Below are positions 8,582 to 16,016 of a stretch of 64,000 nucleotides of DNA, in pieces. The first letter of the stretch is position 1; every line of letters begins with the position of its first letter. The notes under the pieces are model-generated. The model was not told the DNA's origin. It searched no databases and was given only the letters and a program-made list of their open reading frames with translations. This DNA is from Vreelandella sp042466685 (GTDB lineage: Bacteria > Pseudomonadota > Gammaproteobacteria > Pseudomonadales > Halomonadaceae). Both the position numbers and the translations under genes were made by a program. The stretch covers positions 3,906,001 to 3,970,000 of the forward strand of contig NZ_CP170448.1 in NCBI RefSeq assembly GCF_042466685.1, read 5' to 3'.

Positions 8582-10165
8582 TTACGATTGCATTTTAAAA
8601 TGACGAAGGCGCAAACCCAGTGCCGCCAGCCAAGCAAAATAGAGCGAGCCACCCAACATCACCAACCCTGAAACCCAGCCTATCCGCTGCCAAAGCCCAA
8701 AGGTCAGCCACGCCTGCCAGTCAGGCGCGACAAAGTAGAGTGCCGCACACATTAGTCCGCTACCGCCTATTAGCTGCACCGCATAGCGCTTCCAGCCTGG
8801 CTGAAAGACCAATACTTGTTGCTTATAGAGCAGATAGCCCAGCAAGCCCGCGTTTAAAAACGCAGAAAGCGCGGTGGCTAACGCCAACCCGGCATGGACC
8901 AGTGGCCAAATCAGCAGTAGGTTAAACACCATATTAGCGACCATGGCGATAATGCCTACCTTTACAGGCGTCTTGGTGTCTTGGCGAGCAAAAAAGCCCG
9001 GCGCCAATACTTTGATCAACATGAAGGCTACCAAACCGAAGGCATAAGCACGCAGGCTCATGGCCGCCATCTGGATGTCGTTATCGGTCATCGCTCCGTA
9101 ATGGAACAGCGTAATCAATAGCGGCTCAGCCAACACTGCCAGCGCTAGCGCTGCGGGTAAGCCTAACAGCAATACAATGCGGATAGCCCAATCGAGCATC
9201 GCCGCAAAGTGCTCTTTGGATTGGTCGGCATGGCGTTTAGAGAGCGCGGGCAGAATCACCGTCCCAATGGCCACCCCGAACACCCCCAAGGGTAGCTCGA
9301 CCAAACGATCCGAGTAGTAGAGCCACGACACACTGCCCGCCGCCAGCAGTGATGCCAAAACGGTATCCAGCAGTAGGTTAATTTGTGATACCGATACCCC
9401 AAACAGCGCAGGCCCCATAAGCTTTAGTATGCGCCGCACACCCTCATGGGCAAAATTAGGCCAGGGTGTGGGCATCAAGCCTAGGCGCAGTAAAAACGGC
9501 ACCTGAAAAACCAACTGGGCGGCCCCGGCGATCAGAACACCCCAAGCCAGCGCCATGGCGGGCTCTTCCATTAGTGGCATTAAAAATAGCGCCGCACCAA
9601 TCAGCGAAAGATTCAGCAGCACCGGGGTAAACGCGGGTACCGCAAAGCGGTTCCAGGTATTCAGTACGCTGCCAGAAAAGGCGGTGAGCGAGATCAGCAA
9701 CAAATAGGGAAACGTTAAGCGCAGCATGTCGGCGGTCAGCGCCAACTTCTCCGGGTCACTGCCAAAACCGGGAGCAAACACCCAAATTAGCCACGGCGCA
9801 CACAGCATGGCCACGGCAGTCATCAACGCCAGTACCGCTGTTAAGCTACCGGCAGTGGCATTCAGCAGTGCGCGTATCTCCTCCCGGCTGCGCTGGGTAG
9901 AGTACTCTGAAAGTACCGGCACAAAGGCTTGATTGAAGGCCCCCTCGGCAAACAGACGGCGCAGAAAATTGGGGATTTTAAACGCCACAAAGAACGCATC
10001 GGCGCCATCCCCTGCCCCGAGCAAAGTCGCAACGACAACATCGCGCGCCAGCCCCATCACCCTCGACAGCATGGTCATGGCACTCACCACAAGGCCCGAA
10101 CGCATTAGCCCACGCCGGGCGATTGCGGTATCAGGAGAGATATTGGGTGCTTTCTTCGCCGTCAT
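8582..10165 (-). CDS. murJ: Lipid II flippase MurJ
   Basis: Polytopic inner-membrane MOP-superfamily flippase that moves lipid II to the periplasmic face for peptidoglycan synthesis. It has 527 residues and roughly 14 hydrophobic helices. Family-specific N-terminal residues are present: SRVMGLARD in helix 1, DAFFVAFKIPNFLRRLFAEG, and AFVPVLSEY. The short C-terminal end is basic. An ATG at 10165 starts the frame. It is separated from rpsT by about 85 bp containing a strong terminator, so it needs a promoter of its own or read-through. Confidence 0.95.
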   Translation of the reverse strand: MTAKKAPNISPDTAIARRGLMRSGLVVSAMTMLSRVMGLARDVVVATLLGAGDGADAFFVAFKIPNFLRRLFAEGAFNQAFVPVLSEYSTQRSREEIRALLNATAGSLTAVLALMTAVAMLCAPWLIWVFAPGFGSDPEKLALTADMLRLTFPYLLLISLTAFSGSVLNTWNRFAVPAFTPVLLNLSLIGAALFLMPLMEEPAMALAWGVLIAGAAQLVFQVPFLLRLGLMPTPWPNFAHEGVRRILKLMGPALFGVSVSQINLLLDTVLASLLAAGSVSWLYYSDRLVELPLGVFGVAIGTVILPALSKRHADQSKEHFAAMLDWAIRIVLLLGLPAALALAVLAEPLLITLFHYGAMTDNDIQMAAMSLRAYAFGLVAFMLIKVLAPGFFARQDTKTPVKVGIIAMVANMVFNLLLIWPLVHAGLALATALSAFLNAGLLGYLLYKQQVLVFQPGWKRYAVQLIGGSGLMCAALYFVAPDWQAWLTFGLWQRIGWVSGLVMLGGSLYFAWLAALGLRLRHFKMQS

Positions 10166-10207
10166 AAGCTATCCAGAAAAGGCCATCCAAAGAGAACATC
10201 CAGACAC

Positions 10208-10235
10208 AAAAAAACCGGCCGCAGCCGGTTTTTTT
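10208..10235 (-). terminator. Rho-independent terminator after rpsT
   Basis: A perfect 8-bp stem (10212-10219 with 10224-10231, arms AAACCGGC and GCCGGTTT) has a 4-nt loop. It is flanked by an A-run on the left and a T-run on the right, so it can act in both directions. On the minus strand it lies 15 bp after the rpsT stop and before murJ. Confidence 0.88.
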
Positions 10236-10250
10236 ATGGCGCCTGCCGGC

Positions 10251-10517
10251 TTACGCCGCCAGTGCCTTAATACGCTTGTTCAAACGGCTCTTCAGGCGAG
10301 CTGCTTTCTTCTTAGACAGCACGTCTTTGTCTGCAATACGGTCAACGACCGGCTGCATCGCCTTGAACTCTTCCATTGCCTTGGCGTGGTCGCCGGTGCT
10401 GATCGCTTTCACTACACGCTTGATGTAGGTGCGAACCATGCTGCGCTGGCTGGATTTCAGGACACGACGGTTCTCGGCCTGGCGGGCGCGCTTGCGAGCT
10501 TGCTTGCTGTTCGCCAC
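10251..10517 (-). CDS. rpsT: 30S ribosomal protein S20
   Basis: Small basic ribosomal protein (88 residues) that binds 16S rRNA early in 30S assembly. It shows the characteristic N-terminus MANSKQARKRARQAE, the central KAISTGDHAKAMEEF and the Lys/Arg-rich C-terminal helix KAARLKSRLNKRIKAL. The start codon is GTG at 10517, preceded by AGGAG with a 7-nt spacer. E. coli rpsT also uses a non-AUG start (UUG), which takes part in its autoregulation, so the weak start may serve the same purpose here. The 269 bp upstream (10518-10786) must contain its promoter; I could not assign -35 and -10 boxes there with confidence. Confidence 0.97.
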   Translation of the reverse strand: MANSKQARKRARQAENRRVLKSSQRSMVRTYIKRVVKAISTGDHAKAMEEFKAMQPVVDRIADKDVLSKKKAARLKSRLNKRIKALAA

Positions 10518-10786
10518 AGGGTATCTCCTTGGAGAATAAAGGTCGCCGATAAGACGGCAACGAAATTAAATATGTATTCGTCGGCTGCGCTGTCACAGCA
10601 CGACGTTTCCGCAACAACCAATTGATTTGGCAGGCGTAACATCCTACCAAAATGTGCAGCAGGCAGTCTAAATAAGCTGCCCGCCCACGGGACTTGTCTG
10701 AGAGGATGGCATAGTCTATCACGCACTAAGCGTGCTTGCTAGCAGTTGTCAATGAGTACAAGACGCTTAATGGCTCTCGGGCTGGC

Positions 10787-11542
10787 TTAGGGCACCGCAT
10801 GCCCTGTGGGCGCTAAAATTTTGCGTAAGAAATGACGCGTACGCTCGTCTTTTGGTGCAGTGAACAGCTCCTCGGGCGGGGCCTGCTCGACGATACCGCC
10901 TTCATCCATAAACACCACTCGGTCTGCCACATCCCGGGCGAACTGCATTTCGTGGGTGACGACGATCATCGTTTGGCGTTCTACTGCTAACTGCTTCATC
11001 AGGCTCAGCACCTCCTCGACCCACTGAGGATCAAGGGATGACGTCGGTTCATCAAACAGAATCACATCGGCATTGGCCGCCATTGCTCGACCGATACCCA
11101 CCCGCTGCTGCTGACCGCCAGAGAGTGAAGCGGGGTAAGCATCCGCTTTATCCGCCAAGCCGATGCGTTCGAGAATCTCTCTAGCGCGGGCGTGGGCCTT
11201 GGCTTTGGGCATTTTGTCCACCACGATCATACCCTCGCTGATATTCTCCAGCGCGGTTTTGTTAGCGAACAAGCCGTAGTTCTGAAACACAAACGCAGTA
11301 CGCCGGCGCAGCGCGAGAATATCCGCACGGCTGGCATTCTGGGTATCGACACTCAGATCCCCTACCTGCAAACGGCCAGCATCAGGACGCTCAAGGAAGT
11401 TAATACAGCGCAGCAGCGTCGATTTACCTGTACCGGAAGGGCCGATGATGACAATGATCTCACCTTGAGAAAGGCTCAAATCGATATCTTTGAATACCGT
11501 ATGGTCACTGAAACGCTTGGTAATGCCCTGCAGCGAAATCAT
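10787..11542 (-). CDS. Polar amino acid ABC transporter, ATP-binding protein
   Basis: Cytoplasmic ATPase (251 residues) energising a polar amino acid importer of the HisP/GlnQ family. Walker A is GPSGTGKSTLLRC, the Q-loop lies in AFVFQNYGLF, the signature is LSGGQQQRVGIGRAMA, Walker B is DVILFDEPTSSLDP, and the H-loop is VVTHEMQFARDVADRV. The Asn-Tyr-Gly-Leu-Phe stretch and the MQFA box are typical of this subfamily. Its ATG overlaps the permease stop by 4 nt. The substrate is not fixed by sequence; the gene set resembles cystine or other amino acid uptake systems (YxeMNO/TcyABC type). Confidence 0.93.
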   Translation of the reverse strand: MISLQGITKRFSDHTVFKDIDLSLSQGEIIVIIGPSGTGKSTLLRCINFLERPDAGRLQVGDLSVDTQNASRADILALRRRTAFVFQNYGLFANKTALENISEGMIVVDKMPKAKAHARAREILERIGLADKADAYPASLSGGQQQRVGIGRAMAANADVILFDEPTSSLDPQWVEEVLSLMKQLAVERQTMIVVTHEMQFARDVADRVVFMDEGGIVEQAPPEELFTAPKDERTRHFLRKILAPTGHAVP

Positions 11543-12213
11543 CGTTGGTAGGCCTTATTCAGGTAAATTTCTAACCGACGCTGCCCCCAAGAGAGCACTT
11601 CCACAATCGCCCAATAAATCAGCGCCACCAGCAGGAATGCTTCTAAATAGAGGAAGCTGCCCGCAGCCTCTTTTTGGGTAGCGCCCATCAACTCGGTCAC
11701 CCCAAGCGTAAAGGCCAGCGAGGTCGCCTTGATCATGTCGATGAAATAGTTCATCAGTGTCGGCGTTGCCACGCGGGTCGCCTGGGGCAGAATGATACGG
11801 CGCATCAGTTGCGACTGTGTCATGCCGATGGAGAGTGCGGCTTCCGTCTGGCTACGGTCAATGCCCACAATAGCAGCGCGGATAGACTCGGCCATGTAGG
11901 CTGAAAAGTGTAACGTTAGCCCTAACACCGCAGCAGTCACACCGTTAATGGAAATGAGCGCATTAATCAATTGGGGCAAGCCGTAATAAAACAAAAACAG
12001 CTGTACCAACAGCGGCGTACCGCGAAAAAAAGAGATAAACAGCAGCGCCACGCCATTCAACACAGGCACTTGCGAGACCCGCACCACGGCCAACAGGCAG
12101 GCGATAATCAGCGCAAAGAACATGGCAATTGTCGCCATCTGAATTGTGAGCGGCAGATAGCGCAGCAAAACTGGCAACAGCCCCCACATATACTCAAGGT
12201 TAAGCATGGTCAT
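11539..12213 (-). CDS. Polar amino acid ABC transporter, permease
   Basis: Inner-membrane permease (224 residues, about five helices) of the HisM/GlnP type. The EAA loop that contacts the ATPase is visible as QTEAALSIGMTQSQLMRRII followed by LPQA. FFRGTPLLVQLFLFYYGLP is a hallmark of this family. It appears to form a homodimer because only one permease gene is present. It lies 88 bp downstream of the binding-protein gene and overlaps the ATPase gene by 4 nt. Confidence 0.92.
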   Translation of the reverse strand: MTMLNLEYMWGLLPVLLRYLPLTIQMATIAMFFALIIACLLAVVRVSQVPVLNGVALLFISFFRGTPLLVQLFLFYYGLPQLINALISINGVTAAVLGLTLHFSAYMAESIRAAIVGIDRSQTEAALSIGMTQSQLMRRIILPQATRVATPTLMNYFIDMIKATSLAFTLGVTELMGATQKEAAGSFLYLEAFLLVALIYWAIVEVLSWGQRRLEIYLNKAYQR

Positions 12214-12301
12214 TCAACATGGTCATAAAGCATAGCCAAATTGCAGATAAGCAAACGGCCATGGCAATGCCACGGCCGCCTGAAGCGTATAGACCCAGCG
12301 G

Positions 12302-13072
12302 TTACGGCTGAGTGATATCGGTATCAAACCACTTTTCAGATATCTTTTGCAGTTCACCGCTTTCACGCAGCTCATTAAGGGCTGCATCAACGCGGTCACG
12401 CTGCTCACGGCCCGCCTCGTCATCACGAAACGGCAGCGCATTCTCAATGGTTGAGAACGGCTGGCCAGCCAGCTCCAATGGTAAGCCTTTCTCTTTAATC
12501 ACCTGCGTAGCGCTGACGCGATCCATTACAAATGCCTCAACACGGCCTAGCGCCACATCTTGCTCAATGTTGGACTCGTAGGTGCGAATGTCGATTTCAT
12601 CTGCGTTCGGTTGTTCACGCAGTAGCTGCTCGTAGTTGGAGCCCAGGTTTACCGCAACGCTTTTGCCGGATAAATCCTCCACACCCTGAACAGAATCATT
12701 ACCCGCCCGCACCACGACCTGAGCACCGTCGTACACGTAAGGCGAAGTGAACACATACTTCGCTTCACGCTCCGGGGTGATCGTAATCTGGTTAGCAATG
12801 GTATCGATACGCCCAGACTCCAGCATCCCCGCCAAGCCTGAGAAGCTCGCGGTGACAAACTCAATGTCATCGCCAGTGATCTCACCCACGGCGCTCATAA
12901 CATCTACTTCAAAGCCTTTTAGCTCGTCTTGCTCAACGAAAGTAAAGGGAAAGTAACCACCGGACATACCGACTCGGAGCGTGTCGGCTTGCGCGGAGAT
13001 GGCAAACAGCCCACTGGCAACGCTCAATGAAAGGGCGGCCAGGGTTAGGTTAAGCTTACGGGGTAGTGGCAT
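12302..13072 (-). CDS. Amino acid ABC transporter, periplasmic binding protein
   Basis: Family 3 extracellular solute-binding protein, 256 residues from the ATG at 13072. That start has a GAGGAAAC ribosome site; a longer frame from 13138 lacks one. It has a Sec signal peptide with basic start MPLPRKL, hydrophobic core and cleavage after SAQA. Mature domains include LRVGMSGGYFPFTF, FSGLAGMLESGRIDTIANQI and ISEKWFDTDI, typical of polar amino acid binders. The pattern is closest in feel to cystine-type binders, but the ligand is inferred only loosely. It is the first gene of the importer operon and has a candidate promoter upstream. Confidence 0.9.
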   Translation of the reverse strand: MPLPRKLNLTLAALSLSVASGLFAISAQADTLRVGMSGGYFPFTFVEQDELKGFEVDVMSAVGEITGDDIEFVTASFSGLAGMLESGRIDTIANQITITPEREAKYVFTSPYVYDGAQVVVRAGNDSVQGVEDLSGKSVAVNLGSNYEQLLREQPNADEIDIRTYESNIEQDVALGRVEAFVMDRVSATQVIKEKGLPLELAGQPFSTIENALPFRDDEAGREQRDRVDAALNELRESGELQKISEKWFDTDITQP

Positions 13073-13149
13073 AAGTCTGTTTCCTCGTTGGTCGGTAGTG
13101 CGACGATACGAATAACCACACGAATAGTCATGAGGCATTGATGGCAGCT

Positions 13150-13177
13150 ATTTTACCCCTACGAAAAAAGCATACAA
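13150..13177 (-). promoter_or_regulatory. Candidate sigma-70 promoter of the amino acid importer
   Basis: On the minus strand a TTGTAT box (13172-13177) and a TAAAAT box (13150-13155) are separated by 16 nt, about 80 bp upstream of the binding-protein ATG. The surrounding DNA is AT-rich. It was assigned by eye from consensus similarity only. Confidence 0.42.
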
Positions 13178-13238
13178 AAGAATATTAAAATTAATTTTTA
13201 TTCTTTTATTGAATATGTAGCTACAGAGGGGTGTCGGG

Positions 13239-13916
13239 CTACTTCTGCCGGATGGCTAGGAACGTTTTAGGGGTAGCCATTTGGCGCTCGGCATCTAGCA
13301 CGCTTCCGCCTAACGCAGCCAACTCCTGTGTAAACGTCACGAGCTTCTCCAACTGCACCTTATCAAACCCGCGCCTGCGCTTGGGCTTTTTGAGGATCAC
13401 GCTCACGCCCCCAATTAAGTGCTCATCTTGCAGGAAAGCCTCTGGGGAGGGCATTACGCCAGGCGGGTAGGCATTGGCAATCCGCAATGGGTTTTGCGGT
13501 GTAACACCTGGCACGCTGTAAACCTGGAATGCGGCATCGTAGTGCGCTTCCCACTTTTGTAGGCTAGAGAGCAGCTTTTTGTTGAGTGCACTATCCGGCT
13601 GGTCAAACATCACAAACAGCACATGAGTGCTCTCCTCTACCGGCACAGGTGCCACCTCCTCTACGCTATCTTCGCTCTCGGGTAACGTAGAGGAGGTATT
13701 CATCTGTTTAGCAACAGCAGGGGGCTCAGCGGGGATTTCACTGCTCTCATCGGCTGGCACTGCCTGCCCAAGCCTTAGCCACTCTCCGCCACGCCACATT
13801 CCCCCTTCAAGTACACCTCTGCCCCCTAATAGAAAATACATGTAAATGACCAAGCTGTTGAAACTCAACCAGCCTGCAGCAATCGCTAAGGTTACCGCTA
13901 GTTTTTGCGGATCCAT
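13239..13916 (-). CDS. Membrane-anchored protein with ZipA C-terminal-like domain
   Basis: A 225-residue protein of unassigned function. It has one N-terminal membrane segment (about residues 6-30), a Pro/Glu/Ser-rich linker to about residue 95, and a globular C-terminal domain. The domain pattern HVLFVMFDQPDSALNKKLL, then PLRIANAYPPGVM, GGVSVILKKP and LGGSVLDAERQMATPKTF follows the layout of the FtsZ-binding domain of ZipA, including the GG-VLD--R-M-TP stretch. Anchor, flexible linker and C-terminal domain is also the architecture of ZipA. No ligA or other division gene is adjacent, so this is more likely a ZipA-like paralogue than the main ZipA. I chose the ATG at 13916; a TTG at 13964 would add 16 residues ahead of the anchor. 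The assignment is by eye. Confidence 0.6.
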   Translation of the reverse strand: MDPQKLAVTLAIAAGWLSFNSLVIYMYFLLGGRGVLEGGMWRGGEWLRLGQAVPADESSEIPAEPPAVAKQMNTSSTLPESEDSVEEVAPVPVEESTHVLFVMFDQPDSALNKKLLSSLQKWEAHYDAAFQVYSVPGVTPQNPLRIANAYPPGVMPSPEAFLQDEHLIGGVSVILKKPKRRRGFDKVQLEKLVTFTQELAALGGSVLDAERQMATPKTFLAIRQK

Positions 13917-14896
13917 GGGGTGTCTTCCCGCCCAATGATGAACGTAAAATTTGGGCACCCGCAAGGGAGCGAGTGCCGAAGATAACTATTCATTATCGAG
14001 CAAACGCTGGGAAGATCAATTTTAGTGAGCTAAGTCATTAGTGGTAGAGGGATAGCAAAAGCAACCTCCCCAGGTAAAGGTATGCAAATCATCACTATGG
14101 CAAGCTGTAAACCTTTGAACAGGAACTTTCGAACTCTCTGGTGTACGTACTCACAGTCAGTGATCGCCCTCTGAGGATCTCAATTAAATTAGATCAAAGG
14201 AGAATTTAGCAAAGAAAAGAAGCACTTGATGACGAAGAGCAGACCACTCCAGCGGAAAGAACACAATGCATAACCGCCAGAGAACAGCTTACGTCACAAG
14301 CTAAGCCTTTCACGTAACGGTGCTACGCGCCTGAGTGGCATTCAACGACAGGTGGTCGCCCTCGCCCTGTATGCTAATGCTCGGCATAGGCCTTAATATA
14401 AGGCCTTTTCGCCTATTTGCCATCAAAGCACTTATGGCAACATAACCTTTAACATCACCATTTTTCACATTCCTATTTCACACGAACAGTATGATCAGAG
14501 CAGACATCCTTTGATAAGGCATGACATCAAGCATGCTCAGAAACTGCGCTAGGCAAATGCCATGGGTTAAGAAGCCTAGGAAATTGCCGATATACCCATA
14601 CAGCACCATTGAACAGTATCGGCGCATGATAGACATTAACCAAGCATACCAGGCACGAAGCGGTATTCATGTAGAATTGTTGTGCCTTAATTTTTCCTGA
14701 CTGGATATAGCAACAACGACATGGTCTTTTGTCCAATCTATTGAAACGATAGGAAGGCGGTAAGCATATAAGACAACCTGATTTTGAAGAGATATCCATT
14801 AATCAAGCTCGACAGATCTAAAAGCATAAGCCAAATTTGAAAAATTATTACAAAAATCGGTCATGATAACGACTTACAACATTTACTGGAAGATGT
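13917..14896 (+). other. Gene-poor interval before the AT-rich glycan cassette
   Basis: Nearly 1 kb without a convincing gene. A minus-strand frame at 14527-14799 (90 codons, Cys-rich translation, no ribosome site recognised) matches nothing I know and is not called. Several short frames around 14200-14320 are broken by stops. The interval contains a small stem-loop with a T-run (14388-14410). The last 100 bp are AT-rich and should hold the promoter of the plus-strand cassette. It may be a decayed remnant at the boundary of acquired DNA, but no transposase fragment or terminal repeat was identified. Confidence 0.5.
14388..14410 (+). terminator. Weak terminator-like stem-loop
   Basis: A perfect 8-bp stem AGGCCTTA/TAAGGCCT with a 3-nt loop is followed by four T residues. 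No gene upstream on the plus strand needs it, so it could equally be a relic or an insulating element ahead of the glycan cassette. Confidence 0.38.
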
Positions 14897-16009
14897 ATGA
14901 GCGACAAACCAATTTATGTAACAGAACCATATCTTCCACCGTTAGAGGAATTTATTCCCTATTTAGAAGAGATTTGGGACAGTAAACGCCTTACCAATAA
15001 CGGGCCGATGCACCAACAGCTGGAAGACGCATTGTGTGAATATTTGGGCGTGCCTGAGATCGCGCTTTTCAATAATGGAACGATAGCGCTTCTCACTGCA
15101 TTACAGGCATTGAGGATTACAGGTGAAGTTATTACAACTCCCTTCTCATTTGTCGCAACAGCACATGCTTTAACGTGGAACGGCATTACACCTGTTTTTG
15201 TTGATATTAATCCTAATACTTTCAATATTGATCCTAGCAAAATTGAAGCTGCGATTACTCCTCGTACAACGGCGATTATGCCCGTCCATTGCTACGGCAA
15301 TCCTTGTGATGTAAAGGCTATACAGGAAATTGCCGACAAATATAACTTAAAAGTTATTTATGACGCGGCCCATGCTTTTGGCGTTCAAGATGCCGGTGGC
15401 AGCATACTAAGGCATGGTGATTTAAGTGCAGTCAGCTTCCACGCAACTAAAGTTTTCAACACCTTTGAAGGCGGTGCCATTATCTGTCCTGACAAAAAAA
15501 CGAAGCAACATATCAACAATCTAAAAAACTTTGGCATAGTTGACGAAGTAACGATTGTTGCGGCTGGCATCAATGGAAAAATGAGCGAGGTCAATGCCGC
15601 ATTTGGACTACTCCAACTCAAACATATCGATAATGCACTCGACAAACGGAAATCAGTGGATAATTTTTACAGAGACGCGCTTAGCAAAGAGCCAGACATT
15701 AGCTTATTGCAACCATCAAATTTAGAGAAGCATAATTTCTCTTACTTTCCTATACTAATTGAGAACAACTACCCTCTAAGCAGGGATCAGCTTTATTTTT
15801 TACTAAAAGAAAATAACATACATGCACGGAGGTACTTCTACCCTTTAATTAGCGACACGACTCAATACAATAGCACATCTAAAAGAAATCATCTAAAAAT
15901 TTCCAAGTCAATCTCTAGTAAGGTCATATGTTTACCTATCTTTCCAGAAATAGAGAAAAAATCTCTATCAAAAATAGTTTCCATAATTCAAAACCCACTA
16001 GCTAAATGA
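14897..16009 (+). CDS. DegT/DnrJ/EryC1/StrS family sugar aminotransferase
   Basis: PLP-dependent aminotransferase (370 residues), expected to convert a nucleotide-linked 4-keto (or 3-keto) sugar to the amino sugar. Family features are the N-terminal NNGPMHQQLEDAL, the cofactor-binding ALFNNGTIALLTALQAL, TPFSFVATAHAL, the Asp in VIYDAAHAFG, and the PLP lysine near residue 184 in SFHATKVFNTFEGG. It most resembles the VioA-like branch (dTDP-4-amino-4,6-dideoxy sugars) rather than PseC. It is the first gene of an AT-rich plus-strand cassette, 7 bp upstream of the ATP-grasp/SDR fusion. A GGA-rich ribosome site lies just ahead of the ATG. Codon use is AT-rich compared with flanking genes, suggesting acquisition. 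Confidence 0.87.
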   Translation: MSDKPIYVTEPYLPPLEEFIPYLEEIWDSKRLTNNGPMHQQLEDALCEYLGVPEIALFNNGTIALLTALQALRITGEVITTPFSFVATAHALTWNGITPVFVDINPNTFNIDPSKIEAAITPRTTAIMPVHCYGNPCDVKAIQEIADKYNLKVIYDAAHAFGVQDAGGSILRHGDLSAVSFHATKVFNTFEGGAIICPDKKTKQHINNLKNFGIVDEVTIVAAGINGKMSEVNAAFGLLQLKHIDNALDKRKSVDNFYRDALSKEPDISLLQPSNLEKHNFSYFPILIENNYPLSRDQLYFLLKENNIHARRYFYPLISDTTQYNSTSKRNHLKISKSISSKVICLPIFPEIEKKSLSKIVSIIQNPLAK

Positions 16010-16016
16010 CATTCAA

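Noticed and set aside
9933..10625. Plus-strand 230-codon frame opposite murJ and rpsT
   Set aside because: Crosses two certain genes and a terminator on the opposite strand; no motif.
10741..10760. TTGACA on the minus strand upstream of rpsT
   Set aside because: No acceptable -10 box at 16-18 nt, so it was not called a promoter.
14527..14799. Minus-strand 90-codon frame with a Cys-rich translation in the gene-poor interval
   Set aside because: No ribosome site, no recognisable motif and an unlikely amino acid composition; sits in a region with other broken frames.
13917..14896. Possible insertion sequence or integrase remnant bordering the AT-rich cassette
   Set aside because: No transposase motif, terminal inverted repeats, target-site duplication or tRNA-like attachment site could be identified.
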